Assembly: GCF_016086655.4 (NCBI RefSeq)
Contig: NC_052134.2
Span: 35,897,971-35,961,970 of the forward strand
Source of the DNA: Lepeophtheirus salmonis
Lineage: Eukaryota; Arthropoda; Copepoda; Siphonostomatoida; Caligidae
Direction: 5' to 3'
Length of the DNA: 64,000 bases
Part shown: in pieces, positions 1 through 12,181 of the stretch
Layout of the letters: every line of letters starts with the position of its first letter
Position numbering within the stretch: the stretch's first letter is position 1
Translations under genes and position numbers: made by a program
The notes under the pieces: model-generated
What the model saw: the letters and a program-made list of their open reading frames with translations, nothing else
Told to the model about the DNA's origin: nothing
Databases searched by the model: none

Positions 1-3000
1 CCAGGTCAATGATAAATCCTCGTAATACGCAATTGAGGAAGAGATAGCGTATTATCGAGTCCAGGACAAATCATAATGACAGTTGGTCCTTGGAATCCGG
101 GTCTGAAAAAGATGAGTGCGGGGAAGCTTAATATTAATATTAGTGAACTGCATTGAATCTATCGAACGACTTCACTGTCCAGGTACTGGACCTGATCAAC
201 ACACTTTTTAATTGAATTAGGTAAAATGTGTTTTAATTTTAATTAATTACCTAAAAAATAATACTTTTTTAAAAAACGTTTTAGGTTTCATAGTAGTTTA
301 TAGTAATACTTAACACGTTAATCACAAATAAAATATAATTATATGGTTATTTTTTTTTGTATGAGATGGAGTTCTTGATCATCTTTCGATTTGATTTTCG
401 ATATTAATTTGATGTAATTTTTTTTGGTCTGAATTTTTCGCCAATTTAATATAAATTAAAAGATAAAAGGATATCTTATCAGTGATGGAATAATCTCGAA
501 CCTTCGAATAGGAGAGAATGGGAAGATCTTTAAATTTTGTTGACATTAAAGTCGAATGATTAATCAAGACCCAAGATCTTTGTTGTTAAGAAGGAATTAT
601 CTCTTATTTAAAAGTACATCAAATCATCTATGAAAATGTTTTATCATATTTTTTATGATAAAAAGACTGGTCTTTCATTTAATACTAATTTAATTTATTT
701 ATAGATAGTCACTATATATTTTTTTTCTACAGTAGACATTTAAAAATGAGAGATATGATAAAACAGAAAGTGAACATAATTATTTCCATAATTTATGTTA
801 TCTTGCTAAAATATTATTTGTTTGAGGTTATACGAGTGTATAATAATTAATAAGTACGGAACATAATGAAGAGGATTTACTCGCATAACCTTCCAAAAAA
901 AATTATTAAGAAATGAATCCAAGTCCGCACCTCTGATAATAAAGTAAAAGCTTATTAGTTGTATTAGTCCTAAGTTGACGGCGTTTGACCTTTATAGGTA
1001 TGACTTGACATAGACCAAATCAACATCTCTATTTTATCACTAGTTAATAGATATTACGATATCATTTTGTAAATCCTCTTTAGTAACTATATTAACAATC
1101 TGTTAATTGATATTTATTTCTTATAATGCTTGATTTTCATTGAACCCGTAGTTGAATTGTTACCTATATTATTCTAATTCTAATATTTTCTAAAAAATCA
1201 CAGTTTGAAATTATGAAATAAATATCAAAAATTGGTAAAATATTAAATAGTACTGCTTCCAATTGAAACATTCACAAACAACGTGTCAGGAGGATTCGCC
1301 TTGGTTCTTTTTTGCGTGGAGCATATTCGCCTTGTGATGTTTTTGCCTTGAGGTGTTTTCACCTTGTACTGCTTTGCCTTGCGACGTTTCCACATAAAGA
1401 CTTTTTTGCCTTGGATAATAATAGAAGGGATACTACTTCTTCTTAGTTATATATTTGTTTTGAATTTTTACTGTTGTATTTCAGGTTTGAGAAATTAGAA
1501 ACAAAAATGTAAACAAGCTAGACAATAACAATTCTTCAAACCTTAATTAACTATATATAGATAATACGTAGGTTTCAAAGCATTGGGAAGGAATCACGGA
1601 AAGGATGATGCTACGCTCCGTTGCAAAGAATTATTAGCATTCATATGTAGTACATTTCTTTATCAAAATGCCATAAAGAGATATTTAAATATCTACTTAG
1701 ATCAAGGATTGTACTAGAGTTATAGATCACGACCAGGGGAGATCGTCCATGAAAGTCTACATGTATTTGTGAATAGAATATATTTATATTATATATCAAC
1801 ATACTTCATTAACTTATCAGTTATCACAATCATAGATTCTGCTGTCCCTGCTTCGACCCTTCACTTGCGCTTCCCACCCTGTGCCTCGGGAGTAAATTAT
1901 CTTGCAGTCTTTGTGTTTATATATTATTCATATTTTGTGATTTTATTTGGGAATTAACCATCTTCCTATTACTGCGAGGATTTTGGATCCTAACGAATGG
2001 AATAAAAGCATAGTTTCACTATTGAACCCAGCAGGCTGAAATTTTGAATGGGTCCCACTTTTGAGCTTGGACAGGCTAAGACGGGGGTGTCAATTTTTGG
2101 GGAGGTCATATGCTATACCCAAAACCCATAAACCGTTTGTTGCAGCTCAATGAGACTAAATAGAGGGTTTAGTTATTTATCAATAAGTGTTTGGTGTTTC
2201 AAAAATCAAGTATACGCTTAACTACGTTTTCTAAATTTATTCAAAATCAAAAAAGTTATGAGCTAAAAAAATTAGTCGGTGAAAATTGCAATTTCGTTTA
2301 TTTCAGGTGCAAAAAAATGAATTTCCAATGGAACATAGGATTAGTAAATGGAATGAAGTTTTCTAAAAATTTGTCTGGAGATTCGTTTGCATATAAATTT
2401 GTCATATAAAAATTGATGTTTATCTTAAATATGTCATTTTCTGAATAATTTTTCAATTTTTTTCATTTTTTCTCTCTTTTTTTCCATTTTTTCATCAAAG
2501 TCTATTTTCAGTTTTTTTAGAAGAAATGCCACAAGACGATGCTTTTTGCACAAAAAAATGCCGACACAAGATCTTATTTGGAGAATTTTTAATTTACAGA
2601 ACATTTTATTAGATATTTTTTGCAAAATTTGGAAGAAGTGAACTAGTTATTGAGAGTTATTTTTTCGACAACATTATTCTACATAACTTTTTGTTTTTGC
2701 AAGTAAGAAAAAATATTTGTAAGTTTGTGTTTCTTCTACAATTCCAATAAATGATATTAGTTGTTCTTGTTTTTTTGCTTTTTTTTTATTTTCTTGCATT
2801 TGAATTATTGCAAAAAGATGCGTTTTTTTGATTTTCTTGGAGAATTTCGATTTGGCAATTTTTTGAAGTAAATACACCCTGATGCATAAATTCAGAGACT
2901 AAAATTAACTAAGTCACTGAATCCATCAACATTGCAGTTTTTCTATCAGACAGATAAAGAAACATTTGTGAACATCTCCTTAAACTCAGGAGAAATAGAC

Positions 3001-3226
3001 CAGGTTCAATCTTCCAAGCTCCCATAAATAATGGAGTAAATGCATCATTTTTTCAACGACCTAAAGTCAGAAGATATTCTTCTTTTGGCTCCTTCCGATT
3101 GCTTTGGTATGACACAATGTCAGTTCACAAAAAATCAAACTTATAAAACGGTTCTATAGTTTACGATAACAGGAATGGCCTGTAGTTACCCAAAATATTT
3201 TGAATGGTACATAAATTAGTTTAAGA
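1..3226. other. non-genic AT-rich stretch
   Basis: No frame here shows recognisable protein similarity or paired splice sites. Short open frames at 379-567, 1769-1957, 2191-2409, 2434-2625 and 2674-2877 are low-complexity and lysine/phenylalanine-rich, as expected by chance in AT-rich DNA. One minisatellite (1295-1414) is listed separately. Confidence 0.6.
1295..1414. repeat. degenerate ~16-bp minisatellite (GGCAAAA type)
   Basis: The core TTGCCTTG recurs at about 15-17 bp spacing with a variable GACGTTTT-like filler, in roughly six imperfect units. On the minus strand the unit reads like AAGGCAAAAACATCAC. Similar arrays occur at 24918-24988 and, in a related form, at 3682-3764. Confidence 0.6.
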
Positions 3227-3770
3227 TATCTGAGAATACAAGTAATATTATTGCAATATAGGAGGACGAGAGGGGCAGGAATATATAGCTTAGGGTCGTT
3301 TAAAAATTTGAATATTCTCCGCCGCAGATTGACCAGTGTCCCGGCGGGTATTGTGGGATTTTAGTGGATAAATTGGTAGTAGTTTTTAGCAATTGCACAC
3401 TACCCTCCGACCAATCCGAGGGTTGAGGGTATTCAACCATATTTTAATAGGCCCAAAGCTATTTATCCACTCCCCCTCCATACCAATCCTTTCGATCCAT
3501 TTCTTAGAAGATTGGATTGAATTTTTAAAAATGCGTTTTGTAATAATATTACTCACTCGTGAAGGTACTCCCTTAGGGGATGGAACAAACAAATATGTTT
3601 AGATATTTGTCATAACTCATAAATAATATCAAGCGAATTTATACTGTGTTATTATTCATCAGGAAGTTTGAACAAAATACAGGCAATTTGCTCCTGCGCA
3701 ATTTTCCTCCAGGGTAATCTTCCACTGGTAATTTTCCCAAGAGCATTTTTTCGCATACCATCAATATGAT
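3227..3770. repeat. foldback element, left-truncated copy
   Basis: Two arms in inverted orientation surround a centre near 3390. For example, the left arm has a form of ATAGCTTAGGG, and the right arm carries its reverse complement near the run of C residues at 3470. The sequence is clearly related to the element at 44319-45214: both share the GTAATATTATTRCAATA motif, GTGTCCCGG, CCAATCCGAG and GGATGGAACAAACAAATATG. The outer left tip seen in the 44-kb copy is missing here. The overlapping open frames on both strands (3386-3602) are products of the palindrome, not genes. Confidence 0.65.
3682..3764. repeat. short tandem array at foldback tip
   Basis: Units of the form GGTAATTTTCCAC, GTAATTTTCCCAAG and GCGCAATTTTCC recur every 15-17 bp directly outside the right arm of the foldback copy. 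The 44-kb copy has only one such unit at each tip. Confidence 0.5.
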
Positions 3771-4282
3771 ATACAAAATGGGAACATTATGGAGAAATCG
3801 AACTTATAACTTCCTCTAGAGGATCTTCAACACCAGCAAGGAATAGTATTTTATATTATCAGATATATATCACAACCATTATCCAAAAACTTATGTTTGC
3901 ATATTTTCCAAAACATTACCTTAAATCAAGTAAAATAATTAAAGTATTTACTCAACTACCACTACCTATCAAAAGTTATCATAATACCGTCAACTAGAAA
4001 TGTAATACTTAATGTTCATATATAAAAGGAACTTATGTGGAAGTGAGATACGATTAACAGTGTCGTATGTCAGGAAGATTTTTCGGTCCGCTTTACAAGG
4101 GTGAACAGCTGATTTTCAGTGGTGAACGTGGGATATTTAAACAGGGCAAATGCTACAGCATAGATTAAATCTTGCAAGAATATCGTCCAATGGACTGTCT
4201 GACCATTATTTTCTTCAGGCAAACATTGGGAAAAATAAAATGAAAAGGAAAAACTCTAGAAGGAAAGTCAATGCCGACCTAT

Positions 4283-7182
4283 TCATAAAGGAAGGAGTAT
4301 AATATTAACCTTGAATTGCTGGAAGATTGCATGGTCTGACTGGAGCTGCTCGAGTTCAAGTCTGTAGTGCTTGGCGACACGGTCAATGACACAGGTCTCC
4401 ACTTCACTGTCATTGACGATTGCAATGAGATCCATTGTGATGTTTGTATCGTCAGTGGCAAATCTGCTCTCAAGCTCTAATACAATCTTATTGATTGCAA
4501 CATCGAAATGTGTTTCACAGAAGTAGGATTCAGTTGTTCCTTTCCACTTTATTCTCCTTGGAATCTTCGCCTCCTTCAATTCCAAATCAATTGAGTCCTC
4601 CTGGTCAAATACTGATTTCATCTCAGACGACTTCAACTCAGCAAGTTTCCAGATTGATTCAAAGATTTTCTCATTCTTAAGATTTTCAAGAGTCCTAATC
4701 ACTAGGTTGACGTGTTTCCGGGCCTTTGTTAGGTCAACCTTTCTGCCTTGAAGTTCATCTGAAAAGCTAGATGTGTGTCTGAGGAGTGTCTTCAACAGTT
4801 CAATGCCGAAAACAAATTCGTGACTAAAGATGCTGTTGAGCAGAGAAGTTGCTGTTGAACTCGACAATGTATCTTTATCTTTTCTCATTATTATGAGGAT
4901 CTTCATGATTCTGACCATCCCTAGAGATACAGCGTGTACAGCATCGTAGCGGAGACTCCAGCGGGTAGCAGACTGGTTCTTCAGGGTCATCACCTTGGCA
5001 TGCTCCTCATCTTTACTTGTTATCTTCACCGACTTGTAGATTGCTGACCTCTTTGGTGACCCTTCAATGAAGTTTTATAAAATTTGTACTGTCCCCATTG
5101 TATTTCTCAACAGGGTTATATCTGAGAGAAGATCCTTGACTACAAGATTGAGGACATGGGCGTAGCAGTGGATGTAGACACACAGTGGGGCTGCTTCCTT
5201 CCACCTGGCGGCAAGGCCCTTCTTGATGCCGGATATGTTGGAGGCACCGTCCGTGGCCAGGGAGACAGTGCGGGCGGGGTTAAGGCCGAGATCCTTGACA
5301 GCCTCGTGAAGCTTCTCAAACAAATATTTGCCGTCAGTCTGGGTAACTTTTACAAACTTGAGGAAGCTCTCTTTCTTGATGCCTTCACTCGTCAGATATC
5401 CCAGTGACAGACTGAACTGCTCCGTGTTTGACATATCTGATGTCTCATCAACAATCACAGAGAACCAGTAGTCATCATCGCCGGCACAAGTCTTGACATC
5501 TTCAATTATATTTTCCGTCACTTTGGATGCTATAATCTCTATCAGCTCATTTTGGATGTCAGGTGAAGTCCATTTGGCAAAACCTGCCCCAGCTGAACCA
5601 AATTTTTTGACTTTGGCCTCCAGTTTATCTTTGAGAATATGATTGTCGTGTGAACGCAGGGACAAAAGCTCCAAGAAGTTTCCTCGATTGTTTTCATTAG
5701 ATTCTGTCAATTTTTCTCTTGTTTCGGAATCGCCCCTAAAAGCCAATCCTTGCTTTGCGAGGAACCCAACAGTTTGGAAAAGATACCTCAAATAAGCTCA
5801 CCACTTCACGACTTCCTCAGCATGTTGAGACTGAACATGGCCTAGAACCAAGGTATTCTTTCTCTTTGATATGAGGAAATTGATCCACTTTTCCATCGAC
5901 AGTTTGTGTTTTTTGTTGTTAGAATGAACTTTCAACGAGGAACTGTTTTTCCATGTTTTGAACTCAAATTTCCCAAGGTTGGAAATGGAAAATTTGGAAC
6001 AAGCGAAACACTTGGCTGACTTTTCAACCTCGTCATATTCTAGCCACGGGAACTTACGGAACCAATCATATTGAAAGTCTCTGGAGTATTTATCATCTAT
6101 CTGAGGACTGTATTTTTGTAACTTGGGCTGTAGAGGATGATCTCTCTCGACTTTAGGCACAGTTTCCTGCTCAGTCTCAACTCTGGTTCTGGTCTGGATG
6201 TCCTTCCGCTTTGGATCCCGCCCGGTAAGTATCGGGTCACCCAGCTGGCTCGTGAAGACGACAGGGTACTCTGGGCCTCCGTCCACAAACTCCATCTCCT
6301 CACTCTTGCTCTTGTCACCTCCCTGGACATTGTCGCTAGTCTCAAAGTCCTCTGCGGAGGGAATATTGTTGTTGTTGACTACAGAGAGCTGCTCGGGAGA
6401 GAAGATTGGTCTGATATCGAGATTAGGAAGTCTTATTCCATGAGAAATCCGTCTCTGGAGTATTTGTCATCTATCTGAGGACTGTATGTTTGTAACTTGG
6501 GCTGTAGAGGATGATCTCTCTCGACTTTAGGCACAGTTTCCCGCTCAGTCTCCACTCTGGTTCTGGTCTGGATGTCCTTCCGCTTTGGATCCCGCCCGGT
6601 AAATATCGGGTCACCCAGCTGGCTCGTGAAGACGACAGGGTACTCTGGGCCTCCGTCCACAAACTCCATCTCATCAGTCTTGCTCTTCTCACCTCCCTGG
6701 ACATTGTCGCTAGTCTCAGAGTCCTCTGCAGAGGGAATATTGTTGTTGACTACAGAGAGCTGCTCGGGAGAGAAGATTGGTCCGATATCGAGATTAGGAA
6801 GTCTTATTCCATGAGAAATCCGTCCGTTGGGGTAATTTGAGGAGTCGCCATTATTTTCTGTGTCTGCAGTAACTTTCTCTTCAGCAGAAATGGACTTTTC
6901 AGATATTGGTTCAGGCAATAAGGACTCAACTGGAGCAGGGTCATCGGGACAGGAGGAGGCAGTGACTGAGGATGAGGATGTAGCAGAGGAAGTTTTCTTA
7001 ACAGCAAATTTCAATGTTTTCTGCTTCTTATGATCAATTTTCACTCGATACTTGCAGCTGGGGTCATTCTTATGGAGTTTAACTTTGTGATCATTAAAGT
7101 TGTCCTTCTGTATTTCCTTCTGACAGATAGAACAAATCACCAACTCTCTATTAAAATGCGTTTTCCGCTTCCCGTGATACAT
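4283..7182 (-). pseudogene. hAT transposase pseudogene (TTF zinc finger / DUF4371, ZMYM1-like)
   Basis: The start codon at 7180-7182 opens a protein with an N-terminal C2H2-like finger (CSIC ... H ... H) and a serine/acidic linker, followed by a TTF-type finger (KCFAC, residues read around 6000-6020). Next comes the DUF4371/RNase-H-like core, with VDETSD near 5440, ATDGAS near 5240 and the HCYAHVLNLVV motif near 5150. Breaks seen directly: a 374-bp tandem duplication (6078-6823) shifts the frame and ends the first open frame at 6433; an in-frame TGA at 5798-5800 and an in-frame TAA at 5075-5077 interrupt the rest. The frame then stops at 4283, and the C-terminal hAT dimerisation region expected in this family is absent. 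The similarity of the frames on both sides of each stop shows it was once one gene. It cannot encode an active transposase now; a trans-activated role for the ends is possible but unproven. Confidence 0.85.
6078..6823. repeat. 374/371-bp tandem duplication inside the hAT transposase
   Basis: The segment at 6078-6451 is repeated almost exactly at 6452-6823. The left copy carries one extra GTT in the ATTGTTGTTG stretch, and there are only scattered substitutions. The unit length of 374 is not a multiple of three, so the duplication breaks the reading frame. The near identity means it happened late compared with the age of many other repeats here. Confidence 0.9.
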
Positions 7183-7580
7183 TTCTGATAATTAATAAAT
7201 TACTGCAACAATCACTCTAAAAAGTACATAACTATTATTTATGTCCCAATTAAGCAGTAATAATTTAATTTATCTTGTATTCAATTAAACAAATTCTCAC
7301 GCTCTTAAATATTTCAAGAGTCCTCCATACGAAAAATGTTGTGTGCGTCTTTTTTTTTTTTTTTTTTTTTTGCTGTTAAGTACTTCACATTTGCAACCAA
7401 TAACGTTAAACGTAATATCTAACTCAAATATCCACTCAATTTGAAGTACTTTAAATCCATACGAAAAATGTTGTGTGCGTCTTTGTTTTTTATTTTTGGC
7501 TGTAAAGTACTCTTGAAATAATTGCAGTAATTTATTAGTTATCAGAAATGTATCACGGGAAGCGGAAAACGCGTTTTATA
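7152..7580. repeat. palindrome at transposase start with internal direct repeat
   Basis: The 76 bases spanning the transposase start codon (7152-7227) recur as a near-perfect inverted copy at 7504-7580, including the ATGTATCACGGGAAGCGG start region. Between the arms, CATACGAAAAATGTTGTGTG occurs twice in direct orientation (near 7327 and 7459), and a T22 tract lies at about 7350-7371. The transposase start region therefore faces itself head to head. Confidence 0.85.
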
Positions 7581-7654
7581 TTCAAAGGTTCAATCATTTA
7601 TATTTATAAAATGACAGGCAATATTTGAAAGAGATATTACGGTAAAATACAGGA

Positions 7655-7965
7655 TTTGAATTCAAATTTCTGCGATGAATTGAGATACCCGAGAGTGTTA
7701 ACTGTAGTTTAAAACCTCCGTTTTATCTATCTGACTTAATATGTCCCCAATATTGTCTTAGATATATAATTTATTAATTTACTAATTCTATAAATGTGCC
7801 GGTGAATTTTGGCTACTTTAAGTACAATTTGTGGTGCCTCCAAAGGATTAATCAGAATCATTTTTTCATTTAAATGAACTATAATTTGTTGGAAAATGTA
7901 TTCCATGTTCAAATTTGAGAAAAATTATCTAGCTTCCTTTTGGGTGGACGCTACAAATATGTAAT
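7655..7965 (+). repeat. dispersed non-coding repeat, copy nested in hAT
   Basis: Colinear with 12625-12897. Shared blocks include GAGATACCC/AAGATACCC, TTAAGTACAATTTG, TGCCTCCAAAGG/GCGCCTCCAAAGG and the stretch around TTGAGAAAAA...CTAGCTT. A partial third copy lies near 52400-52470. No protein coding is visible. Confidence 0.6.
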
Positions 7966-8634
7966 TTTATTATAATGACTCAGTACTATTATGAGTTGGT
8001 CATAAGTTACATATATATAATAGATTTTAATAACTAATTATGACTTAATTCATCTATATTTACATACCTATATGATTGGTGACTGTTGAGTAAGGTTTTT
8101 TTTATTTTGGTCCGCTGAAGCGGACAAAGCACAATACTGACGTACGGCCCTGCTAGGCATTGCCCGGAGTAATTAAGCGTTAGCTAAAAGACAATTTTAT
8201 CTTCAATAATATAGAAGATAAATCCCCAAGAAATCATCAGTGTTATTTGCCATTTTTCATTAGCACACTCACATGTAATTAATCTGTACATTTTTATTAT
8301 ATATACTGGTACTATATACATTTTTTTTTATTTTTTTTATAATTTGAGAGAAAAAACATTTTGGGAAAATTATGATTTACATCAGGGAGCACTATAATTA
8401 TAACTCTGTATTTATGTTCGATGCTATATGCACACGCCTACAAGATTTCATCAATACGGCTACATAATTATTTCTTACATCAAAATATGTTATACATATA
8501 TTAGAGTGTTCGTTATTTTAAAAAGTTGAGCAAATTCAAAATTATCATGGATCACGATATGTGTTTAGGTGTTGGTAATGACTTCCTAATTATTTTTTTT
8601 TCTGTGTTATCAAAAACCGTTTCCCTCCATCCGG

Positions 8635-9101
8635 TCAAAGTTCCAGAGTACCGAAAGTACTTCAAAATGAAGTTAAATTAAAAAAAAAAAAATCTTAACA
8701 ACAATGGAATGGCAGAAAAAGTATGATCAAGAGAAAAGATAAAAAAATTTAATTGATACAAATCACTCAAGATCAAAATTGAATAAAAACTTTCAAAAGT
8801 CTGAATTCATGAATTAATTTACTGAGTATTCAAAGATTTAAAAACTATGTATATTTATGCCGATTTGTATCGTATTCTTGAAAAAGTTTAATAATTTGCC
8901 AAATAAATAGAAAATCCATAATTTTTTATCTATATTTGTAAGTCGTCAAAAGTTAGTTACTTGATTAGTTTTAACTTACAAAAACAACTACATAATTAAG
9001 TCAAAAAAATTACTAACAAGTTCAAAAAAATGATAAGATCTTTTTTCTTTTCTTATAATTTGACCTCATTTTGAAGTACTTCCGGTACACTTGAACTCTG
9101 A
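8635..9101. mobile_element. MITE with ~40-bp terminal inverted repeats
   Basis: The left end TCAAAGTTCCAGAGTACCG... is matched in inverted orientation by the right end (minus-strand reading TCAGAGTTCAAGTGTACCGG). Both continue with AAGTACTTCAAAATGARGT and AAATTA. The 467-bp interior is AT-rich and non-coding. No clear target-site duplication was found. Confidence 0.65.
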
Positions 9102-11992
9102 TTTGATTCAGTTATAATTATAGTTTCTGGAAGAAGGAAAGTGTCTAAAAAGGTGAATTTCGAATTTAGTCTCTTCCAGGTGATTCTTTTCACAAAAATC
9201 TATTACAAATATGATACTGTCAATAAATCGTGTATAGTAATGCCAAGGTGGTCATATTTTTAATATGCCACGAATGTCCCAAACAAGGAAATTTACACCT
9301 CCAGATCGAACCTTGAACCATTGAAAATAAAATTGAAATTGAAATACTTCCTTGCCTTTTAAAAAGGATGACAATAAGTAGAAATAAGTTTCACAATTGA
9401 ATACATTTGTGAATATTGTATTCATATATTCATTATAATTAAGTCGGTAAAGAACAGTCGTTTTACTACTAGAGTCTAATTAGTATATCTAATTCATTCT
9501 TTTAATTACGGTCGAGCTACCTACCCAGAGCAATTTGAAAAATGACTTTAAATGTATTGTGCATTGATAAGCACTTCCTTTTAGCGAATAAATAATTAGT
9601 ATTTCATTAATAATCTTCATGAAAATGGTTTAATTCATCTTTGTTTGGTTTTACGAAAAACATTTTCATTTCAAATATCAAATCACTTCATTAAAAGCTA
9701 ATTTTTTAAACATAATTTTCTCAAAAATAGTAGACTCGGCGTTTTAAGACATTTAAAATTGTAACTCTATTTCGAGAAAAAGATAAATTTATATATAATT
9801 TCTTTTATTCGAAGATTCAATTTCAGAATGATTAAGATCATTTAAAGACCGATAAAGTAAGTACTTTCTATCTTTACTAATGTGTGAGTTCACTTGACTA
9901 ATTAAAATAACTGTATTTGGATCCACCTTTTCCTAGCCCTATTCAACTCCAAGTACATAAAGAATAGGCTGTAGATTAATGTTACTATAATTCAATTCAA
10001 GAATCGATTATTATTTAAATATATAGTTGTAAAGAACTATGACCTCCCAGTATGTTTGATCATCCTGACAATTTGAAAATTGTTTGGGAGGATTATGACT
10101 AGTGGTGTAAAAAAAAGTGATTTATTTTAGGAATTAGTAAGCTGAAGAATGTATTTTCTTTTCCTTAACGGTAGTCATTATTATTTAATTCCTAAGTAGT
10201 GAAATTCTTTTCTTAAATAGATTCAATTATATTCAAACCCTGATTGAACATTCGTAGATACACTTTATAGTACGTATAGTTCTTTCCTAAATAATGAGAT
10301 TAGCAAAACCTAATATATATTCAGGTACTAACTGCAAAAACCTCTTCTATTGTAGTTTTATTTTCATCTATGGTGATCTCTGTCATCAAATATGTTTTCT
10401 ATCAAAGTTGCAAATAAATATTTTTTTTTACTTAAACTCGCATGGATTTACACAATTTTCATACCCATAAACATAAGACTGAGGAAATAAAAGAACTTGT
10501 GTTTCCTAAATGCCTTAATGAACAAGCCAAGTCATAAAATTATCGTTGGCGGAGACCAATAGGAGAATTAGGATAAACAATCAAGTTTAAAATATGAGTC
10601 CAAAGGATCCAGTGCTACATAAACAGTAAGAAATGGTACTCTAACATATGGATTACAGTCTGATACTTCAATGTATTTAACATCAAAATAAATCATAAAA
10701 AAACATGTGATCATATAAAAATAAATAAACAAATAAAAACGAAAAAAATATACCTATGATTTCGAAAGGAAATCAAAAACAAGAAAAAAGAGATTTAAAT
10801 AACAACAATAGTACTAAGAATTATTAGCAGCAAATCAAAAACATAAGAAATAATATTAGATTATAATTATCTTTCATTAAGCAATTATTATTGCCTCATT
10901 ATTGGGGGGCGGAGAGGGGTCCTCTATTTCTGAAACTCATGATCATTATTTCATGTCTACTTCAAGACTAGGAGTAATATTGCAATCAATTTTCAATTAC
11001 ATGTATCATTAATAAATATCAATTTCCTCTTGAGATTCAATTCTAATTTTTTATATATAAAAAAAACTTATGACAAAAAGGCGCAACAATATATTATTTT
11101 ATTTAAAAATTATATAAAAATGATATCGCTGTAACAACAGAAGAAAGGGGTGAATTAAAGAATCAGAAAATAGGTAGGTTACAAAAAGGTTTTTTTTCTA
11201 AAAAAATATCTGACAAAAAAAATATTAAAAGATATTTGTTTGAATATAAATGAAATTACGTATTAATAATTATCATTCATTATACACAAATAATTAATTA
11301 ATTTAGTAGAATGATAAAAAAAAATTCAAATATGTTTTTTTTTTAATTATCATGCCAGGCTGCTTACACCGTCATGCTTTGATGGGATGAACGGTGGGCG
11401 GATCTCCACAGATTCATATATTATATATAAATTTACATTCAAAGTACAACTACGAGCATCCTTTTTACGAAAAATAACAGAACCAGGACGAAAAACACAA
11501 ATGACTCTTTAATTTGTCAAAAGCCCTTCCTCATATATAATACATATCATGTAACGTGGTGGTGGAGATCATGGGAGGACTGCCTTCGAATAATTATTAA
11601 TATTTGTAGTAAATGCAATCAAAATACGTTAAATAGGAGTATACCATTTGGAAATTGTAATTGGTTCATGAGGGATAGAGTAGATAGCAAATAAAGAATT
11701 TTTTCCAAAATTAAAAAATGGTGTATTTATATATAATATAGAAGGATATCCCAATCAGTATATATAAAGCCTTTAAGTTAAACAAATTAAAAAGTTAAAA
11801 TTATAAGCAGCCTACCCTCAATATTAATCATATATTCTGAGAGAATAGATTGTGCGTGAGACCCTGATAATATAAGGAAGCCCACACGCACAAAGGAGAA
11901 CAGGAAGAGCAGGAAATGAGGGCTTAGGGAAGGGGTGATGTGATCGGGGAAAAGGAATTGATTACTGTTCATCAATCATGATCAATTACACA
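9102..11992. other. Homer 3' flank, no gene seen
   Basis: AT-rich sequence without recognisable coding exons. The 62-codon minus-strand frame at 11787-11975 lies just downstream of the Homer stop codon, probably in its 3' untranslated region, and is not a separate gene. No canonical AATAAA was found close to the stop on the minus strand. A short stretch near 10040-10100 resembles the repeat family described at 61905-62410. Confidence 0.5.
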
Positions 11993-12181
11993 TTAAGTTG
12001 TTTTAAGTACAGCAGTCAACTCATTATGAAGTTGAGTCATTGAGAGAAGTGTATCCCCAAATTGTCGATTGATGGAATCCAAGACTTTCCTCTGTTGCTC
12101 TTGAGCGTCTAATGAAGTATCTAATTGAGATTGAACCTTGTCTAGTGTTTTCTTGAGGGCATCGTTATCAATTTGAAGATT
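11993..12181 (-). CDS. homer: Homer exon 8, C-terminal zipper and stop
   Basis: 62 codons and a TAA stop, starting NLQIDNDALKKTLDKVQ and ending HNELTAVLKTT. Acceptor attcatag|AATCTT. This is the tetramerising end of the coiled coil. Confidence 0.92.
   Translation of the reverse strand, partial: NLQIDNDALKKTLDKVQSQLDTSLDAQEQQRKVLDSINRQFGDTLLSMTQLHNELTAVLKTT

Larger units (their letters stand above)
4058..8152 (-). mobile_element. hAT-superfamily DNA transposon, decayed
   Basis: The borders are imperfect terminal inverted repeats. The left end starts CAGTGTCGTATGTCAG at 4058; the right end, read on the minus strand from 8152, starts CAGGGCCGTACGTCAG. Both ends continue into TCCGCTT-containing sequence. 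The minus-strand transposase pseudogene occupies 4283-7182. The flanking 8-bp stretches (ACGATTAA and CTAGGCAT) do not match, so a target-site duplication cannot be shown. The 5' non-coding part holds a palindrome and a nested dispersed repeat (7655-7965). The 3' end of the transposase is missing, so the copy is internally deleted and not autonomous. Confidence 0.7.

Noticed and set aside
3386..3602. Overlapping frames on both strands
   Set aside because: Produced by the palindromic arms of the foldback element.
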